The notes beneath the pieces are model-generated. The model was not told the DNA's origin, ran no database searches, and saw nothing but the letters and a program-made list of their open reading frames with translations. 64,000 bases of DNA. It comes from Symbiodinium natans. Taxonomy: Eukaryota; Sar; Dinophyceae; Suessiales; Symbiodiniaceae. The DNA lies in assembly GCA_905221605.1 (NCBI GenBank), contig CAJNDS010002730.1, forward strand, positions 217,001 to 281,000, given 5' to 3'. The translations under genes and the position numbers were made by a program. Positions 42,403 to 52,609 of this stretch are shown here, in pieces (positions within the stretch are counted from its first letter, which is position 1; each line of letters starts with the position of its first letter).

Positions 42403-43435
42403 ACTTGGCACCCCACAGTCCAGGAAGCGCTCGCAGACAACGCCCTTACCCCAGAATAGGGCTCCGCCACAGCTTCAAGCTCATGGTTAGGACTTCGCTG
42501 TGTTTAGGCTGCCTCTGACTTTGTTCAACCATGTGCTGAAGTCTTTCCTAAACTACAGAGTGCACTGTAGCGCACGAATATCTCGCGAGGGTCTAGGGGC
42601 TTCAGGGATAAGAGTGCACTTCTGCTCATTGAAGCTTGAAAGAGCAGAGGCGGGCCCCTCGGTGACCAAAGAAGAGCCACAGGAGCCCATGCGAAGTCCT
42701 GCCACATGAGAGAGAGCAGAGGCTTGCTAGACCATCTTGCGAGGATACCGAAAACACGAGCACCGTGGAGGGGACCATTGATAGAATTGAAGATGTGAAG
42801 AGAGCTCAGTTTAATATTAGATGCAAAGACATGTAATGCATGCGCGATTTGATATTAAAGAGAGTGGACGAAACAGAAGACAGGAATGGTGCTTTCACGG
42901 GCGAACCTGGCAATGGTGGTTCTTTTTAGTTCGGTTATTCACTCACTGGTCCTACAGTATTATTATGGTTGACCCTGTGAATAGGATGACAGCGGTCTAG
43001 CTCCTGGAAGAGCCGCATGAATGAATATTAGAAGGCTTTTTCCAAGAACAAGATTGGTGAACCGCCTACAAGATATGGAAAAGACTGTACAACTTCAATA
43101 TTTAAAAGGTAAGGAGTGAATAGGGTATCTACCAGAAGTTAGGCATGTCTGGCGTATTTCTCCTCAGAGCGCGTTGTCCGCCCCAGCTGAAGCTCACAGA
43201 AGGACACAAGGCCACAAATCCCTGATTACTCTAAATCTGGAAACCTCTACCAAGAACCGTCATCCTCGCAGAACCTTCAGAGTCGGAAGAGTCCCTGGGC
43301 TCCATGTGTCGTGTCGATTGGTCTTTTTGACTGAGGCAGGGGCTCCGCACGTGTCCCCAGTGGAGAAGTCGAGAAGTTTAGGGTTTACACGGCTTATCAG
43401 GTTTTGCAGAGCGTAGAGAGTTGCAGTGACGGCTT
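42403..43435. other. Array-free stretch, no gene assigned
   Basis: AT-richer than its surroundings in 42720-43100, with only short frames. It could be an old insertion. Confidence 0.5.
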
Positions 43436-44030
43436 AGGGTTTATAGGGTTTGGGGTTTAGGGTTTCGGGTTTAGGGTACCCTCTGCCTTCAGGTATTCTC
43501 GAAGGGTGGGTCAAGTTTTGCTCAGGTTCAATTCCGAGTTTCCCACAGACTTTCATGGTGTTGTGGGGGGAGGGAATGCCTTAAGGCCAGTAAATCACCA
43601 AAGCCGTGCGCCTTTGTACAACCTGTGAGTCGCACAAAAGCCGCATCCGAGTCTTGCGACTTTAGGGTTTTGGCTTTTGGGTTTAGAGTTTAGGGTTTAG
43701 GGGTTCAGGCCTTCGCCCCAAGGCCCTGGCATCGCGGAGATGTGTGCTCCCGGGGCGGAGAGGGACCATCCTTAGCCAAAACCCTAAACCCTTAACACTA
43801 AACCCTAAACACTAAACCCTAAACCCTAAACCCTAAACCCTAAACCCTAAATCCTAAACCCTAAACCGTGGCGTTCGGTGCTACCAGCATGCCAGCGGTA
43901 ACTTGGCGAGGCGAGAGCTGGACCTATGAGCGGTTATCAGAGTACTTGACCACCAAAATTCAGCAAGCTGGATCAGGCTACGGGCTCCTATAAAAGATGC
44001 CTCGCCACCAATCCGTACGTTGATTCAATC

Positions 44031-45192
44031 ATGGACGAACACACGAATACCTTCCTCCGCGAATTCGGGGCTCGACAAGGTGTCGACACAGCGCAGTTTT
44101 CTTCCCGCCTTTATCAAGCTGCATCTCTAGAAAGGTATGCAACTCGCCAACATGTGCCTCACGAGGCAATACCGGAGCATGAACTCCGAAGGCTTACGGA
44201 GGCTTTTCGCAGGACCTATGCTGCACGGTTTTCGGGTTATCTTCTCTGGCCTGTGAAGCGTGTCATCTCGAACCTGAACAAGCGAGTGTCTCCTGGTCCA
44301 TTCTTAGAAGGCACGCTCGTAAAAGGGTTGCGCCGCCCATTGCGGCGCATTCGAGACCTCAAGCGAATCGGTCTATTTGACGTGCTAGAAGAGTTGGCCA
44401 CCGATGATCTTGCTGAGGAAGAGCCTGAGCCAACGTGGGCAGGCACGTTTACGAAGAAGTACAAGGATTCACAAGACAAAATGCTTGCCAACCCACAAAA
44501 AGCACGAACTGTGGTGTATCAGGCGCTGCATCAACGCGTGAGTGATGGCGTGCTATTTCTCGGCCCAGACAAGGCGTCAAAGGCTTGCTGGCCTGATTCA
44601 TTCACTATGTCAGGCACGCCATTCATCACACAGGCACTTGAGGCCAAGCTTCAGTTCCGCGGCCCAAAGCGTGTGAAGTTTTCCTTTGATCAGACTGCCA
44701 TGGACTCTAGACTCACTGAAATGAATGCTAAGGCCCATGCGTACCTTCTGGCACCCGGCTATGAGAACGTCTCGCCAGAGGACGTGCCAAGGCTCGAGAA
44801 AGTCATTGAGACGAAACTCAAGCGCATGGGCGCAGGGTTCAACTAACGTGCACACGCTTGAAAGATACCCAAAAGTCACAGGCGGCATGACAGGCTCGAT
44901 GACTGTCACGGGCTTCAATGAGCCACAAAACGCATTGATGGTTGTCGACGCAATCTCGTCACTCACTGGTCTTTCGCCAGATGAAGTATTACAGGAGCTG
45001 ACGATTTTATGCGGTGGCGATGATGGCAATATTGGTGCGAACCTTGATCTTGACCCCAAGGACATTCTTGCTCGGATGGATGCGCGGTGGGGCGCAACTT
45101 CCAAGCTCTTGTGGCAGCGTGTCACGACCGAGCCTGACGCCTCATGGGATGGCGCCCAGCTGCTTGGGCATACCGTGAGGGATGCCTCATAA
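44031..45192 (+). pseudogene. Endogenous RNA-virus-like RNA-dependent RNA polymerase, frameshifted
   Basis: A 271-codon frame (44031-44846) is followed in the next frame by an open stretch from about 44849 to 45192. Polymerase motif A is at 44688-44705 (SFDQTAMDSRLT, with the D-x4-D pair), motif B at about 44890-44930 (TGSMTVTGFNEPQN) and motif C at 45013-45027 (GGDDG). Their order and spacing fit the palm domain of positive-strand RNA virus polymerases; GDD rather than the Y-x-DD of reverse transcriptases argues against a retroelement RT. The two frames are separated by one base at the TAA near 44844. Dinoflagellate genomes are known to carry endogenized RNA-virus copies, and an alvernavirus/dinornavirus or noda-like source is plausible. 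There are no introns or telomere-type arrays in the element. An upstream TATAAAA lies at 43990. Confidence 0.7.
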
Positions 45193-45537
45193 TTCGAACA
45201 AGAATTAAATCGCCCTGGGGTCTCTCTCAACTCACCTTATGGACCAAAGCGTGCTGTGCTTTGCAACCTCGATCGTGGCGACGTGCGGCAAACGGTACAT
45301 TTCGGAAGGAATATACGCGAAAATCACCTTTCGATGGCATAGCGTACGTTGCAAAGTTCCAGTACTATCCTGAAAGACAAGAAGTCTGCATGGACACAGC
45401 CGCCCAGTTAGCACGGAAGATAATGCGCCAAAAAGGTGGAAAGCTGTTTCTCGAGCGCAACAGAATGCCGTTCCGAGAGAAAGTGCTCCGCGACTTTTAT
45501 TTGAAGGTCCCACGTGACCCGCCTGGGCCAGAAACTA
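45193..45537 (+). pseudogene. Downstream remnant of the polymerase element
   Basis: After the TAA that ends the motif-C frame, two further frames carry protein-like sequence in succession: NSPYGPKRAVLCNLD, then FDGIAYVAKFQYYPERQEVC and basic sequence LARKIMRQKGGKLFLERNR. This looks like further coding sequence broken by at least one more frameshift; whether it is polymerase thumb or part of the adjoining retroelement is unclear. Confidence 0.35.
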
Positions 45538-45539
45538 AA

Positions 45540-46045
45540 CCATTGCTTTTCCACCTGGCGATACCGAGGTCCGTTCCCCCTCTTCACCCTCAGTAGACCC
45601 CCAGACCACACTGCATTTTTACACAGATGGTTCAGGCTCTCAAAAAAGTGTACAGCAAGCACACCAGCCGGATGGGGTTGGTGCCTTAAGGGAAGGCCCA
45701 AATTGGCTTGATGCATACGGGCCGGTGATTACCCAGTCCGACCACAACGCCTTCAGGGGAGCACAGGTGAGATCCAACAACACTGGAGAAGTGACGGCCA
45801 TCATAGAGGCCCTTCTCTACGCCCACCAGCAGGGATTTGAGAGTTTTATTATTCATTCCGACAGCAAGTGGGCCATCAACGTCATTACAGGTAGGTGGAG
45901 AGCCAAAGCGCACAAACCTCTCATCAACCTTGCTTCACGCTTGATCCGTCTTTTCACAAAGGCTTCATTGCAATGGGTTAAGGCACATGCGGGAAAAGAG
46001 TGAAATGACAAGAGCAGATAGGCTGGCAAAGTTAGGCAGGACACA
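45540..46045 (+). pseudogene. Decayed RNase H domain of a retroelement
   Basis: An open frame to 46003 contains the RNase H landmarks in order: LHFYTDGSGS (first Asp at 45626), NNTGEVTAIIEAL (Glu at 45788), IIHSDSKWAINVITG (Asp at 45860) and WVKAHAGKE. The motif normally continues W-N-D-x-A-D; here the Trp codon is TGA at 46001-46003, and an extra base a few codons on shifts the frame before ADRLAK-like sequence. So the core fold is intact but the end is broken. Such RNase H domains belong to non-LTR (and some LTR) retrotransposons. Its position directly after the RNA-virus polymerase suggests that a retroelement helped capture the viral RNA. Confidence 0.75.
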
Positions 46046-46105
46046 ACACGCCCGGGTAGGTACGAACTGCAGCCCCAAAAGACACGACTCCCTTTCTGAC
46101 CACAC

Positions 46106-46260
46106 CGCCAAATAGTGACGGCCACATTGCCGACTGTCTTAAAGTAGCTTACGAGAAAACTTTTCCAAAACCTGAAGTCAGACCCCGCAGGCCCTGGATC
46201 TCTGCTCCGACCCTTGAGAAGCTCGCCAGAGCCGCTTTGAATAGCTGCAACCCTCTCTGA
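46106..46260 (+). pseudogene. Retrotransposon ORF2-type fragment
   Basis: An open stretch ending in TGA at 46258-46260 contains KPEVRPRRPWISAPTLEKL. Basic R-x-P-W-x-S-x-x-T-L sequence of this type is typical of the linker before the reverse transcriptase in non-LTR elements. It is followed within 60 nt by a MITE copy (46316), and no RT motifs are visible. Confidence 0.4.
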
Positions 46261-46315
46261 GGGGCACCACGGCGCTTCAGAACTCCATCTCCCCATTGAC
46301 AGCCCAACCCTTACC

Positions 46316-46420
46316 TTGGGGACCAAATGCACCCTAAAAGCGTTTATGGCTCACATGCCCCAATAGGAATTATAGTAGCATAGGGTATATGACCCCAATT
46401 TTTGGGTTAACTTTGTCCCA
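46316..46420. mobile_element. MITE family A copy
   Basis: Ends taccttggggaccaaatg and ctttgtcccaaggta are inverted repeats. The copy ends the RNase H/retroelement remnant region on its right side. Confidence 0.75.
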
Positions 46421-47698
46421 AGGTACCCCACTCCACGGCACGAAAGCTTTTCCCAAGCCTCCGCAAAGTCAATTCGACCCAGAGCTTTCGACTACGCCGA
46501 GGCCCACCATCGAGGATGCGCGATCCTTGAAGGAGGTGGGCGTGCGTAAAAGGTTTTGGGTTTGGGCTCTGATGAAGGAGAGATGCGATTCGTGGATGAT
46601 CCTGGTTGGCCACTCAGGAAGTTTGCGGTTTTGGGTTTATGCCTCCTCTGGCTGAAGCTAGAAAGAGTTTGGGGCTTTGTGCCACTTGCAATCAGAAGAA
46701 AAGAGAAAGAGTTGAAAGCAAAAGAAAAACATGAAATTAACCAGAGTAATTAAGGAGAAGAAAAAGCATCATAGCAATAAACAGAGATGTTATGGGGGGG
46801 GCACCCTGCGCCTCGCGCATGAAATTTTGTCTTCATGCCAGTGCAGGAAACGGGCACAAAGAAGCTGGGGACTCTTCATTGCACGGTCGACTTGCTTTTT
46901 TTAAGCCTACAAGTCCGCCCCGTTGCTCTACAACCAGTCTGAGGTGCTCCTGCACTAGGGCGCTAGGTGTTCTTTAGGGCTTTCAGGATTTGGGCAGTTT
47001 TAAGTTCTCAGGTTTAGGCCCTCTGTAGGCACGCCGATGCAGAGCAGCACGATGGCGAAACAGCGCATGTAAGCCGTTTCAGACACTCATCTTACCTCCG
47101 CTGGTCTGTTCGAACACGTAGCGAAGCTCTCAAGTCTGCAAGCATGGGCAGAAACATGTCGCTCCATGCTTGGGGAATGTGCTGACCTTGTGTCTTGTGC
47201 TGTCTTGGAGATTAGGCGTTTGGAGAGCGAGCAGGTTGCCCACGAAGTGTTTCCCTTCAGTCTCCTTCGTGGGCATCGACGCACGTTTGTAGGGCACCAG
47301 GGCAGCCGGGGCACACGTTTAGTCCTAAATCCTAGCCAAGAACGGCCTGTAATCCTGAATCCCAAGGCGCGTTCAATCTCGCACCTGTTACCGTTCCTTT
47401 ATGAAAAAGGACCCCTAAAACGGGACCCGAATTGAGAGAACTTCCCAAATATTCATCAGACTGCCGCCGGAAGGCCCTCCATGCTGAGAACTCCCTTCTC
47501 GAGCGCGAGGCCTGCCTTCTTCTAGGCCGTTTAGGTTTTAGGGTGTTGGCTTAGGCTGTTGCATGCAATCGCTGCTTTGGACTTAAAAAATGTGTGTTAG
47601 CATCCCTTCGAATGTCAAATTTCTGGGGGGTATGGTAGTTACTTGATTCCAAACGCGCACAAGCTTCTGAGAAGAATCCGTGCCGGGGCTGCTCGCAG
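46421..47698. other. Array-free stretch, no gene assigned
   Basis: Short frames on both strands, an A/G-rich patch at 46690-46790, and a partial MITE-like end near 47400 (aaaggacccctaaaacggga). Nothing was recognised. Confidence 0.5.
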
Positions 47699-47725
47699 GT
47701 TGAACGCCAGCGTGCGGAAATCGAG
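47699..47725 (+). CDS. Micro-exon, unrecognised
   Basis: Acceptor ctgctcgcag and donor GTGTCA enclose VERQRAEIE, phase 0 at both ends. The frame is also open for some codons on each side. It may join the exon at 47998, which is also in phase 0. Confidence 0.4.
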
Positions 47726-47997
47726 GTGTCATGGCAGAATGTTTAGGGTTTAGGGTTTAGGGAAGAGGGGTTAGGGTTTAGGGCAGAATTTGGGGGCTTC
47801 AGGGTTCTGGGTCGTGGGGCTGGGTGTCTTTTTGGGGCCTTTCGAGAGTTTCTGCACTTGAAGAGTTTGGTCTAGGGGCTTCAGGGCTTTGGCATTCTGA
47901 AGACATCCCTGTTGGCTTTGGGCCTGGGATTGATAAGGTCTGTTTTTTTTTTTTTTTTTGGGGGGGGGGGCTTATTATAGCCTTCTGTTGTCCGCAG

Positions 47998-48024
47998 GCA
48001 TCCAAGCACCAGAGCTGCCAGTAG
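47998..48024 (+). CDS. Terminal micro-exon
   Basis: After cttctgttgtccgcag, a good pyrimidine tract and acceptor, the frame reads ASKHQSCQ and TAG. With the preceding micro-exon it would end a plus-strand gene near 48.0 kb. Confidence 0.4.
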   Translation, partial: ASKHQSCQ

Positions 48025-48246
48025 CCTTCCCCTAAGCCCTAAAGTGCCCTAAAGTAGGTCGCCACATGTCCTGAACCCTAAACCCTAAACCCTAAACCCT
48101 AAACCCTAAACCCTAAACCCTGAACCCTGAACCCTGAACCCTAAACCCTAAACCCTAAACCCTAAACCCTAAACCCTAAACCCTGACCCGGGGGGGAACC
48201 TTGGAGCCTTCGGTTGTTTGGTGGCCCTCTTGGCGTTCCCTTGGAG

Positions 48247-48342
48247 CTGAGAGCCGTAGGAGTTGAAGTCTCGACCACGGGCGCCGCAGACTCCACTGCT
48301 GCAGACTCCGGTGAAGCTTGGACAGCATTCTGGGGTTCTTAA
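48247..48342 (+). CDS. Possible terminal exon
   Basis: After an AG at 48245-48246, LRAVGVEVSTTGAADSTAAD continues to GEAWTAFWGS and TAA. The composition is Ala/Thr/Ser-rich. It lies between two arrays and is not obviously compatible with the stop at 48024, so it would be an alternative end or part of another gene. Confidence 0.3.
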   Translation: MRAVGVEVSTTGAADSTAADSGEAWTAFWGS

Positions 48343-48463
48343 GGGGGGTAGGGTTTAGGGTTTAGGGTTTAGGGTTTCGGGTTTAGGGTTTAGGGTTTAG
48401 GGTTCAGGGTTCAGGGTTTAGGGTTGGGGGGGGGGGGGGGGGGGTGGGGGGGCCGGCTCATTG

Positions 48464-48592
48464 GGGGTAGGTACCTAGGGAACCTTAGGGAAGCTTAGGG
48501 AGGCTTGGGGAGTAGCGGGGAGTATCAGGCACGCTTGGATTACATACCCCCACTTGAACCCCTCCTCCCTTAAGAACCCTATAGCCTATAAA
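48464..48592 (+). mobile_element. MITE family E, copy 2
   Basis: Same element as 7450-7571 in the opposite orientation, again beside a poly-G run (48426-48450). Confidence 0.65.
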
Positions 48593-48646
48593 CGCACCAC
48601 TGGATACCTGTGGCTTTGGAGCTGACGGCGGGTTTTTGCTTATAAG

Positions 48647-48788
48647 TGAACACTTGGGGATGTTCCCCCCTTCTACTAAGGGTTTAGGGTTTAGGGTTTA
48701 GGGTTGTCCTTAATAGGGACGATAGTACCCCCTATTCTCATCCCTATCAAGGACTGTTAGTAGAAGGGGGAACATCCCAAGTGAACAC
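48647..48788. mobile_element. Fold-back element with a TTTAGGG block inserted in one arm
   Basis: Outer arms gtgaacacttggggatgttc and gaacatcccaagtgaacac match; the inner right arm reads tccctatcaaggactgttag, so the left arm should read ctaacagtccttgataggg. Instead gggtttagggtttaggg (26 nt, 48680-48705) stands where CA should be. Confidence 0.8.
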
Positions 48789-49008
48789 TCCCAAATCCTC
48801 TAGAACCTCCTGCCCAGCCGGAGATGCCTCACCTGCAAAACGATGCGTGCTGCGAATCCCTGTAGGCTCAGAGGCATTTTGGGGTCCCTAAACCCGAAAC
48901 CCTAAACCTTAAACCCGAAACCCGAAACCCTAAACCTAAAACCCTAAACCCTAAACCCTAAACCCTAAACCCTAAACCCTAAACCCTTTCGGGCGGTCAC
49001 ACCCGCAG

Positions 49009-49075
49009 TCGGAGGATGGAGCCGCGCACCATGGAGGAGCCCCGTACGCTGTCGGAGCCACGCACCGTGCACCGA
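49009..49075 (+). CDS. Exon with EPRT repeat
   Basis: Acceptor cacacccgcag and donor GTAGGC enclose 22 codons with a six-residue period: MEPRTMEEPRTLSEPRTVHR. The internal repeat marks the correct frame. It ends in phase 0 and joins the next exon. Confidence 0.55.
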
Positions 49076-49242
49076 GTAGGCCCCCACGAGGGTTTAGGGT
49101 TTAGGGTTTAGGGTTTAGGGTTTAGGGTTTAGGGTTTAGGGTTTAGGGTTTAGGGTTTAGGGTTTAGGCTCGTCGTAGAGTTGTGGAGTTTTGAGCAACC
49201 CCAGAACTCTCAACCCTTAACCCTATGTGTATGCCCACCTAG

Positions 49243-49392
49243 AACAAGGAAAAAGATACCACCCAAACAGACCTCCACCGCCCGGAACTGGCAGGATACG
49301 CCAGCCCCAAAGCAGGGAACGCGCCTGCCCTAAGGGTAAGGGCCGCAGGCCTTGATCAACAGGACATGATCAACACCCTAAGCCCACTAGAA
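49243..49392 (+). CDS. Exon, unrecognised (50 codons)
   Basis: Acceptor cccacctag, then NKEKDTTQTDLHRPELAGYA, then RAAGLDQQDMINTLSPLE, then GT at 49393. It joins the EPRT-repeat exon in phase 0. A possible earlier donor GTAAGG lies inside at about 49336. The 3' splice border is only about 8 nt from the start of a MITE (49401). Confidence 0.55.
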
Positions 49393-49400
49393 GTTTGGTG

Positions 49401-49510
49401 GTTTCCGAAATTAGGGGTACCTTCTTGGGGTACTGATTATAAGATATTATAAGGGGATTCCTACTTTTTGGGGGTCTAATTTAATATTAGGTGTCCCCTA
49501 TTTTCGTAAA
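49401..49510. mobile_element. MITE family B/H copy next to an exon
   Basis: Termini gtttccgaaattaggggtac and cccctattttcgtaaac are inverted repeats of each other; a second copy is at 40845-40920. It starts about 8 nt after the exon ending at 49392, and a CCCTGAA/CCCTAAA array begins directly at its right end. Confidence 0.7.
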
Positions 49511-49613
49511 CTAAACCCTGAACCCTGAACCCTGAACCCTAAACCCGAAACCCTAAACTCCACCCTAAACCCATTGAACAGAAGTTGAATCCTTCTGTTG
49601 CAGTTCCACCAGC

Positions 49614-49677
49614 CGCTCTGCTCGCAGCGCCCCGGCTTTCTACACCCGGGGCCGCTTGTTTGCCGGAAGGACAGGGG
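49614..49677 (+). CDS. Exon, reading frame ambiguous
   Basis: A good acceptor (ccttctgttgcag) precedes sequence open in all three frames; the phase-0 reading is FHQPLCSQRPGFLHPGPLVC. A GA dinucleotide donor may lie just before the CCCTAAA array at 49683. Confidence 0.35.
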
Positions 49678-49907
49678 AGGAGCCCTAAACCCTAAACCCT
49701 AAGGCCTAAACCCCAAACCCTAAAAACCCCAAACCCTAAACCCTAACACTCAAACCCAAAAACCCTAAAAGAAGAGCTTGGGGTTTCGGACTTTGGGGCT
49801 CCAAGGGCTTCACGTGTTCCGGGAGACTTTCCGGATTTTTCGTTCTGGGGCTGCTCGGGGGACTGGGGCCATTGGGTGCTTAGGGGTGTCGGGTGCCTTA
49901 GGGTCTA

Positions 49908-50155
49908 AGGGTAGTTGCATGGTCCCTTCATATGGCCCCTTACCCTCCTTAATCATGGTCCCTAATATATGGTCCCTTACCCTCCTTAAAGGGTTCTGAC
50001 GTATGGGCCCTTGGGTTGTGGAGGGTATATAGAGGGTGTTTAAAGGGCTCCTTAAAGGGTTCTGACGTATGGGCCCTGGGCCTGCAGAGGGTATATAAAG
50101 GGTGTTTAAGGGGTGCCCATTTAAGGGCCCATGCGAAAGGACCATGTAACTACCC
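49908..50155. mobile_element. ~250-bp inverted-repeat element with internal tandem duplication
   Basis: Termini gggtagttgcatggtcc and ggaccatgtaactaccc. Inside, a block beginning ccttaaagggttctgacgta and ending agggtatata(t/a)agggtgttta occurs twice. Larger than the other MITEs, and it carries no transposase ORF. Confidence 0.7.
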
Positions 50156-50204
50156 TAAGATTGAAGTTTGAACCTGGTTAGAGAACTGGAGTCAAAGTTA
50201 GGAC

Positions 50205-50313
50205 ATGTGGACGTTGCAAGTCCCTGCGATTCGGGTTGTCGGGTGTGCCTGCGACGACTGCAGAGCCTTAGAGTACGCAGCAGGCTCCAACAAGTCAATT
50301 CAATCCGGCTGGG
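50205..50313 (+). CDS. Possible first exon
   Basis: ATG at 50205, then TLQVPAIRVVGCACDDCRAL and further ordinary sequence to a strong donor GTGAGAC at 50314. Cys-x-Cys-x2-Cys spacing might bind metal. A TA-rich simple repeat (50335-50395) follows in the intron. Confidence 0.35.
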
Positions 50314-50857
50314 GTGAGACTCCACCTAGACTCTATATACTACATATATATATATACTATACACTACTATATGTATATGTATACTATTATGGCTCTAGTC
50401 CTGAACACCAACAATGAACAGGAAGTCTGTAAATAGAGTGCGGCTGAGGCTGGGCCAGCCTCAGCCACGCTCTCTGCCCCAACGCCGCCCAGGAGTCGCT
50501 TTGGGTTCCAAGCATAGGGGGTCCAGGTTAGAAAAGGTGGGTTGCACTTGATTGGGCCTTCCGCTTTTCCAACTAGTCAGTTTCGTGTGCAGCCCATTCT
50601 TCTTTGCTGAGCTTAGACCTTCTCCGACAGAGATTGATGGAGGGAAGGCTGGTCTTCTTATTCACCGGCGATTAGCATGTTCTGGCAAGAGAGTCGAACC
50701 CAGTAGGATTCGGGGTGTTGATGCAGTGCTGCAAGCCATGCCATGATGTCTCGTGAAGCGAGTTCTGGAACAAGGGGGAATGCCAAAGCCCTATCGTGAA
50801 TCCGAAGCCTCAGCAAGTCACGTGGAGGCCCTCAAAGCGTTGCCCTCAACCCTATAG

Positions 50858-51145
50858 ACCCTATGAACCCTATAAACCCTATAAACCCTGAAATCCTAAA
50901 ACCCTAAAAAACCCTACACACCCTAAACCCCCTAAACACCCTAAACCCCCTAAACCCCCTGAACCCCCTAAACACCCCAAACCCCCTAAACCCCCTAAAC
51001 CCCCTAAACCCCTGAAACCCCCTAAACCCCCTAAACCCCCTAAACCCCCTAAACCCCCTAAACCCCCTAAACCCCCTAAACCCCCTAAACCCCCTAAACC
51101 CCCTAAACCCCCTACCCTAAACCCCAAACCCGCAACCCTAACCTG
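50858..51145. repeat. CCCCCTAAA 9-mer array
   Basis: About twenty units of a nine-base variant with five C's, with a few CCCCTGAA forms. The G-rich complement reads as Gly/Leu repeats. Confidence 0.95.
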
Positions 51146-51609
51146 CCTGAGCCCTGGGCCCTCCAGGAGTGGCCCTGTGGCAACTGGCTGTTGGAGCCTG
51201 AACTTGGGCTTTAGGCTTTAGGCTTCAGGCTTCAGGGTTCAGGCTTCAGGCTTCAGGGTTTAGGGCTCAGGGCTTAGGGGTTTCAAGTTTTGCGGTAAAG
51301 GTTCAGGGCTTAGGGTGAAGGGGGTTTAGGGGTTTAGGGCGTTTTGGGGATTTTGGGGGGTTTGGGAGTTTCGGGTTTAGGGTTAAGGTCGAGGGCTTAG
51401 GGTTCAGAGTCGAGAGGGCTTGGCGCTGGGGCAGGGAGACTTCGGGATCTCGGGTTCGGTCCTCCGCACTCCCTATCTGGTCCTGTTCCTCTGCTCTCTT
51501 AGTCCCTTGGAAACCCTAAAATGGGTTTAGGGGGTGTAGGTTTCAGGGTTTTGGGCTGGATGCTCTTTTGTTTTTTCTTTCTTTCTTTCTGTCCGTCGTT
51601 CTTTTCCAG

Positions 51610-51677
51610 GGCACGATATCATCTACTTTTACAGGATTTGGAGAGTCCGCCCATTTCTATCTATCAATGGTCCGCCC
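51610..51677 (+). CDS. Exon, unrecognised
   Basis: The strongest pyrimidine tract and acceptor in the window (tttctttctgtccgtcgttc ... ttccag) precede it. In the frame that joins the next exon it reads ARYHLLLQDLESPPISIYQW, with a GT donor at 51678. A second frame is also open. Confidence 0.5.
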
Positions 51678-51784
51678 GTTACACGTTCATCTCTCTATCT
51701 CTGCATTTCCCCCCCCCCCCCGCCCCGGTGTGCCTTGGTCCCCATCAGCAACCTCCGGTTGAGGGTTTAGGGTTTGGGGTTTAG

Positions 51785-51927
51785 GGGCTGGTCGGGGTTA
51801 CTCGGCGCACCTCGGCAACACTGAAACTCCAAGGCATTTCTCCCCGCTTTACACCCATCTCGACGACGGTGTCTCGAACACCGGCCACACCCCAGGCAGC
51901 GGCCCGAAGCATATGAGAGTCACAAAG
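51785..51927 (+). CDS. Exon, unrecognised (47 codons)
   Basis: The TTTAG end of a short array provides the acceptor. The frame reads RGYSAHLGNTETPRHFSPLY and HLDDGVSNTGHTPGSGPK to a canonical GTAAGG donor at 51928. Phase 2 start fits the phase 1 end of the 51610 exon. Confidence 0.6.
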
Positions 51928-52392
51928 GTAAGGGCCCGGAAGCTAAAAACCGCTTTGGCTACAGATGCCGGTGTGATACCATAAACCTAGCACTTGCTGA
52001 GTGGCAGCAAGTTCGGGCCCCGGTCTGGTTTTGATATCAGAGGCTTGGCAGATTTCGGATTAAGGCAGGTGCTCATTGCATCTCATCGAAGAGCGCCACA
52101 GCTCGTGAGCCCTCAACGCACTCGAGCAGAAAGGCCCTCAATACAAAGACAGCACTAGGCAGCCCTGAAAGCAAACTTTAAGCAAGAACCCCCCGACCCA
52201 AGAGACACGATTATCTTTCCCAGGAACCCTCAAACCCCTACAAACCCTCAACCCTGTGGTTCAAACCCAGGACAGCCTTGCACTATGTCGGCGCTTCAAG
52301 CCAGGAATTGGAGATTTAGGGTTTAGGGTTTAGGGCTTAGCGTTTAGGGTTTAGCGTTTAGGGTTTAGGGGATCTTCCCAAGATGCTGTAAG

Positions 52393-52490
52393 GCATGCGT
52401 CGTGACAGCGCCGGGACCGCGCCCATGGCGCATCGAGTAATGTACAGTGACCGCGAAGGAGGTGACCACAAGCTTGGCCCTGTGGGTGGA
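52393..52490 (+). CDS. Exon, unrecognised
   Basis: After an AG at 52391-52392 the frame reads MRRDSAGTAPMAHRVMYSDR then EGGDHKLGPVGG, with a GTTTTG donor at 52491. It lies between a TTTAGGG and a CCCTAAA array. Confidence 0.45.
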
Positions 52491-52609
52491 GTTTTGGGCC
52501 TAAACCCTAAACTCTAAACCCTAAACCCTAAACCCTGAACCCTGGGTTTTCTTGGTGAACCAATACCTATAAACCCTAAACCCTAAACCCTGGTTTGGGC
52601 CCTGCGAAG

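Noticed and set aside
44660-45030. Reverse transcriptase instead of RNA-dependent RNA polymerase
   Set aside because: Motif C is GGDDG rather than Y/F-x-DD, and motif A has the D-x4-D pair with both Asp, as in RdRps.
50695-50730. tRNA T-arm on the minus strand (GGGTTCGACTCTC)
   Set aside because: Only the T-loop motif is present; no stems, anticodon arm or A-box at the right distance.
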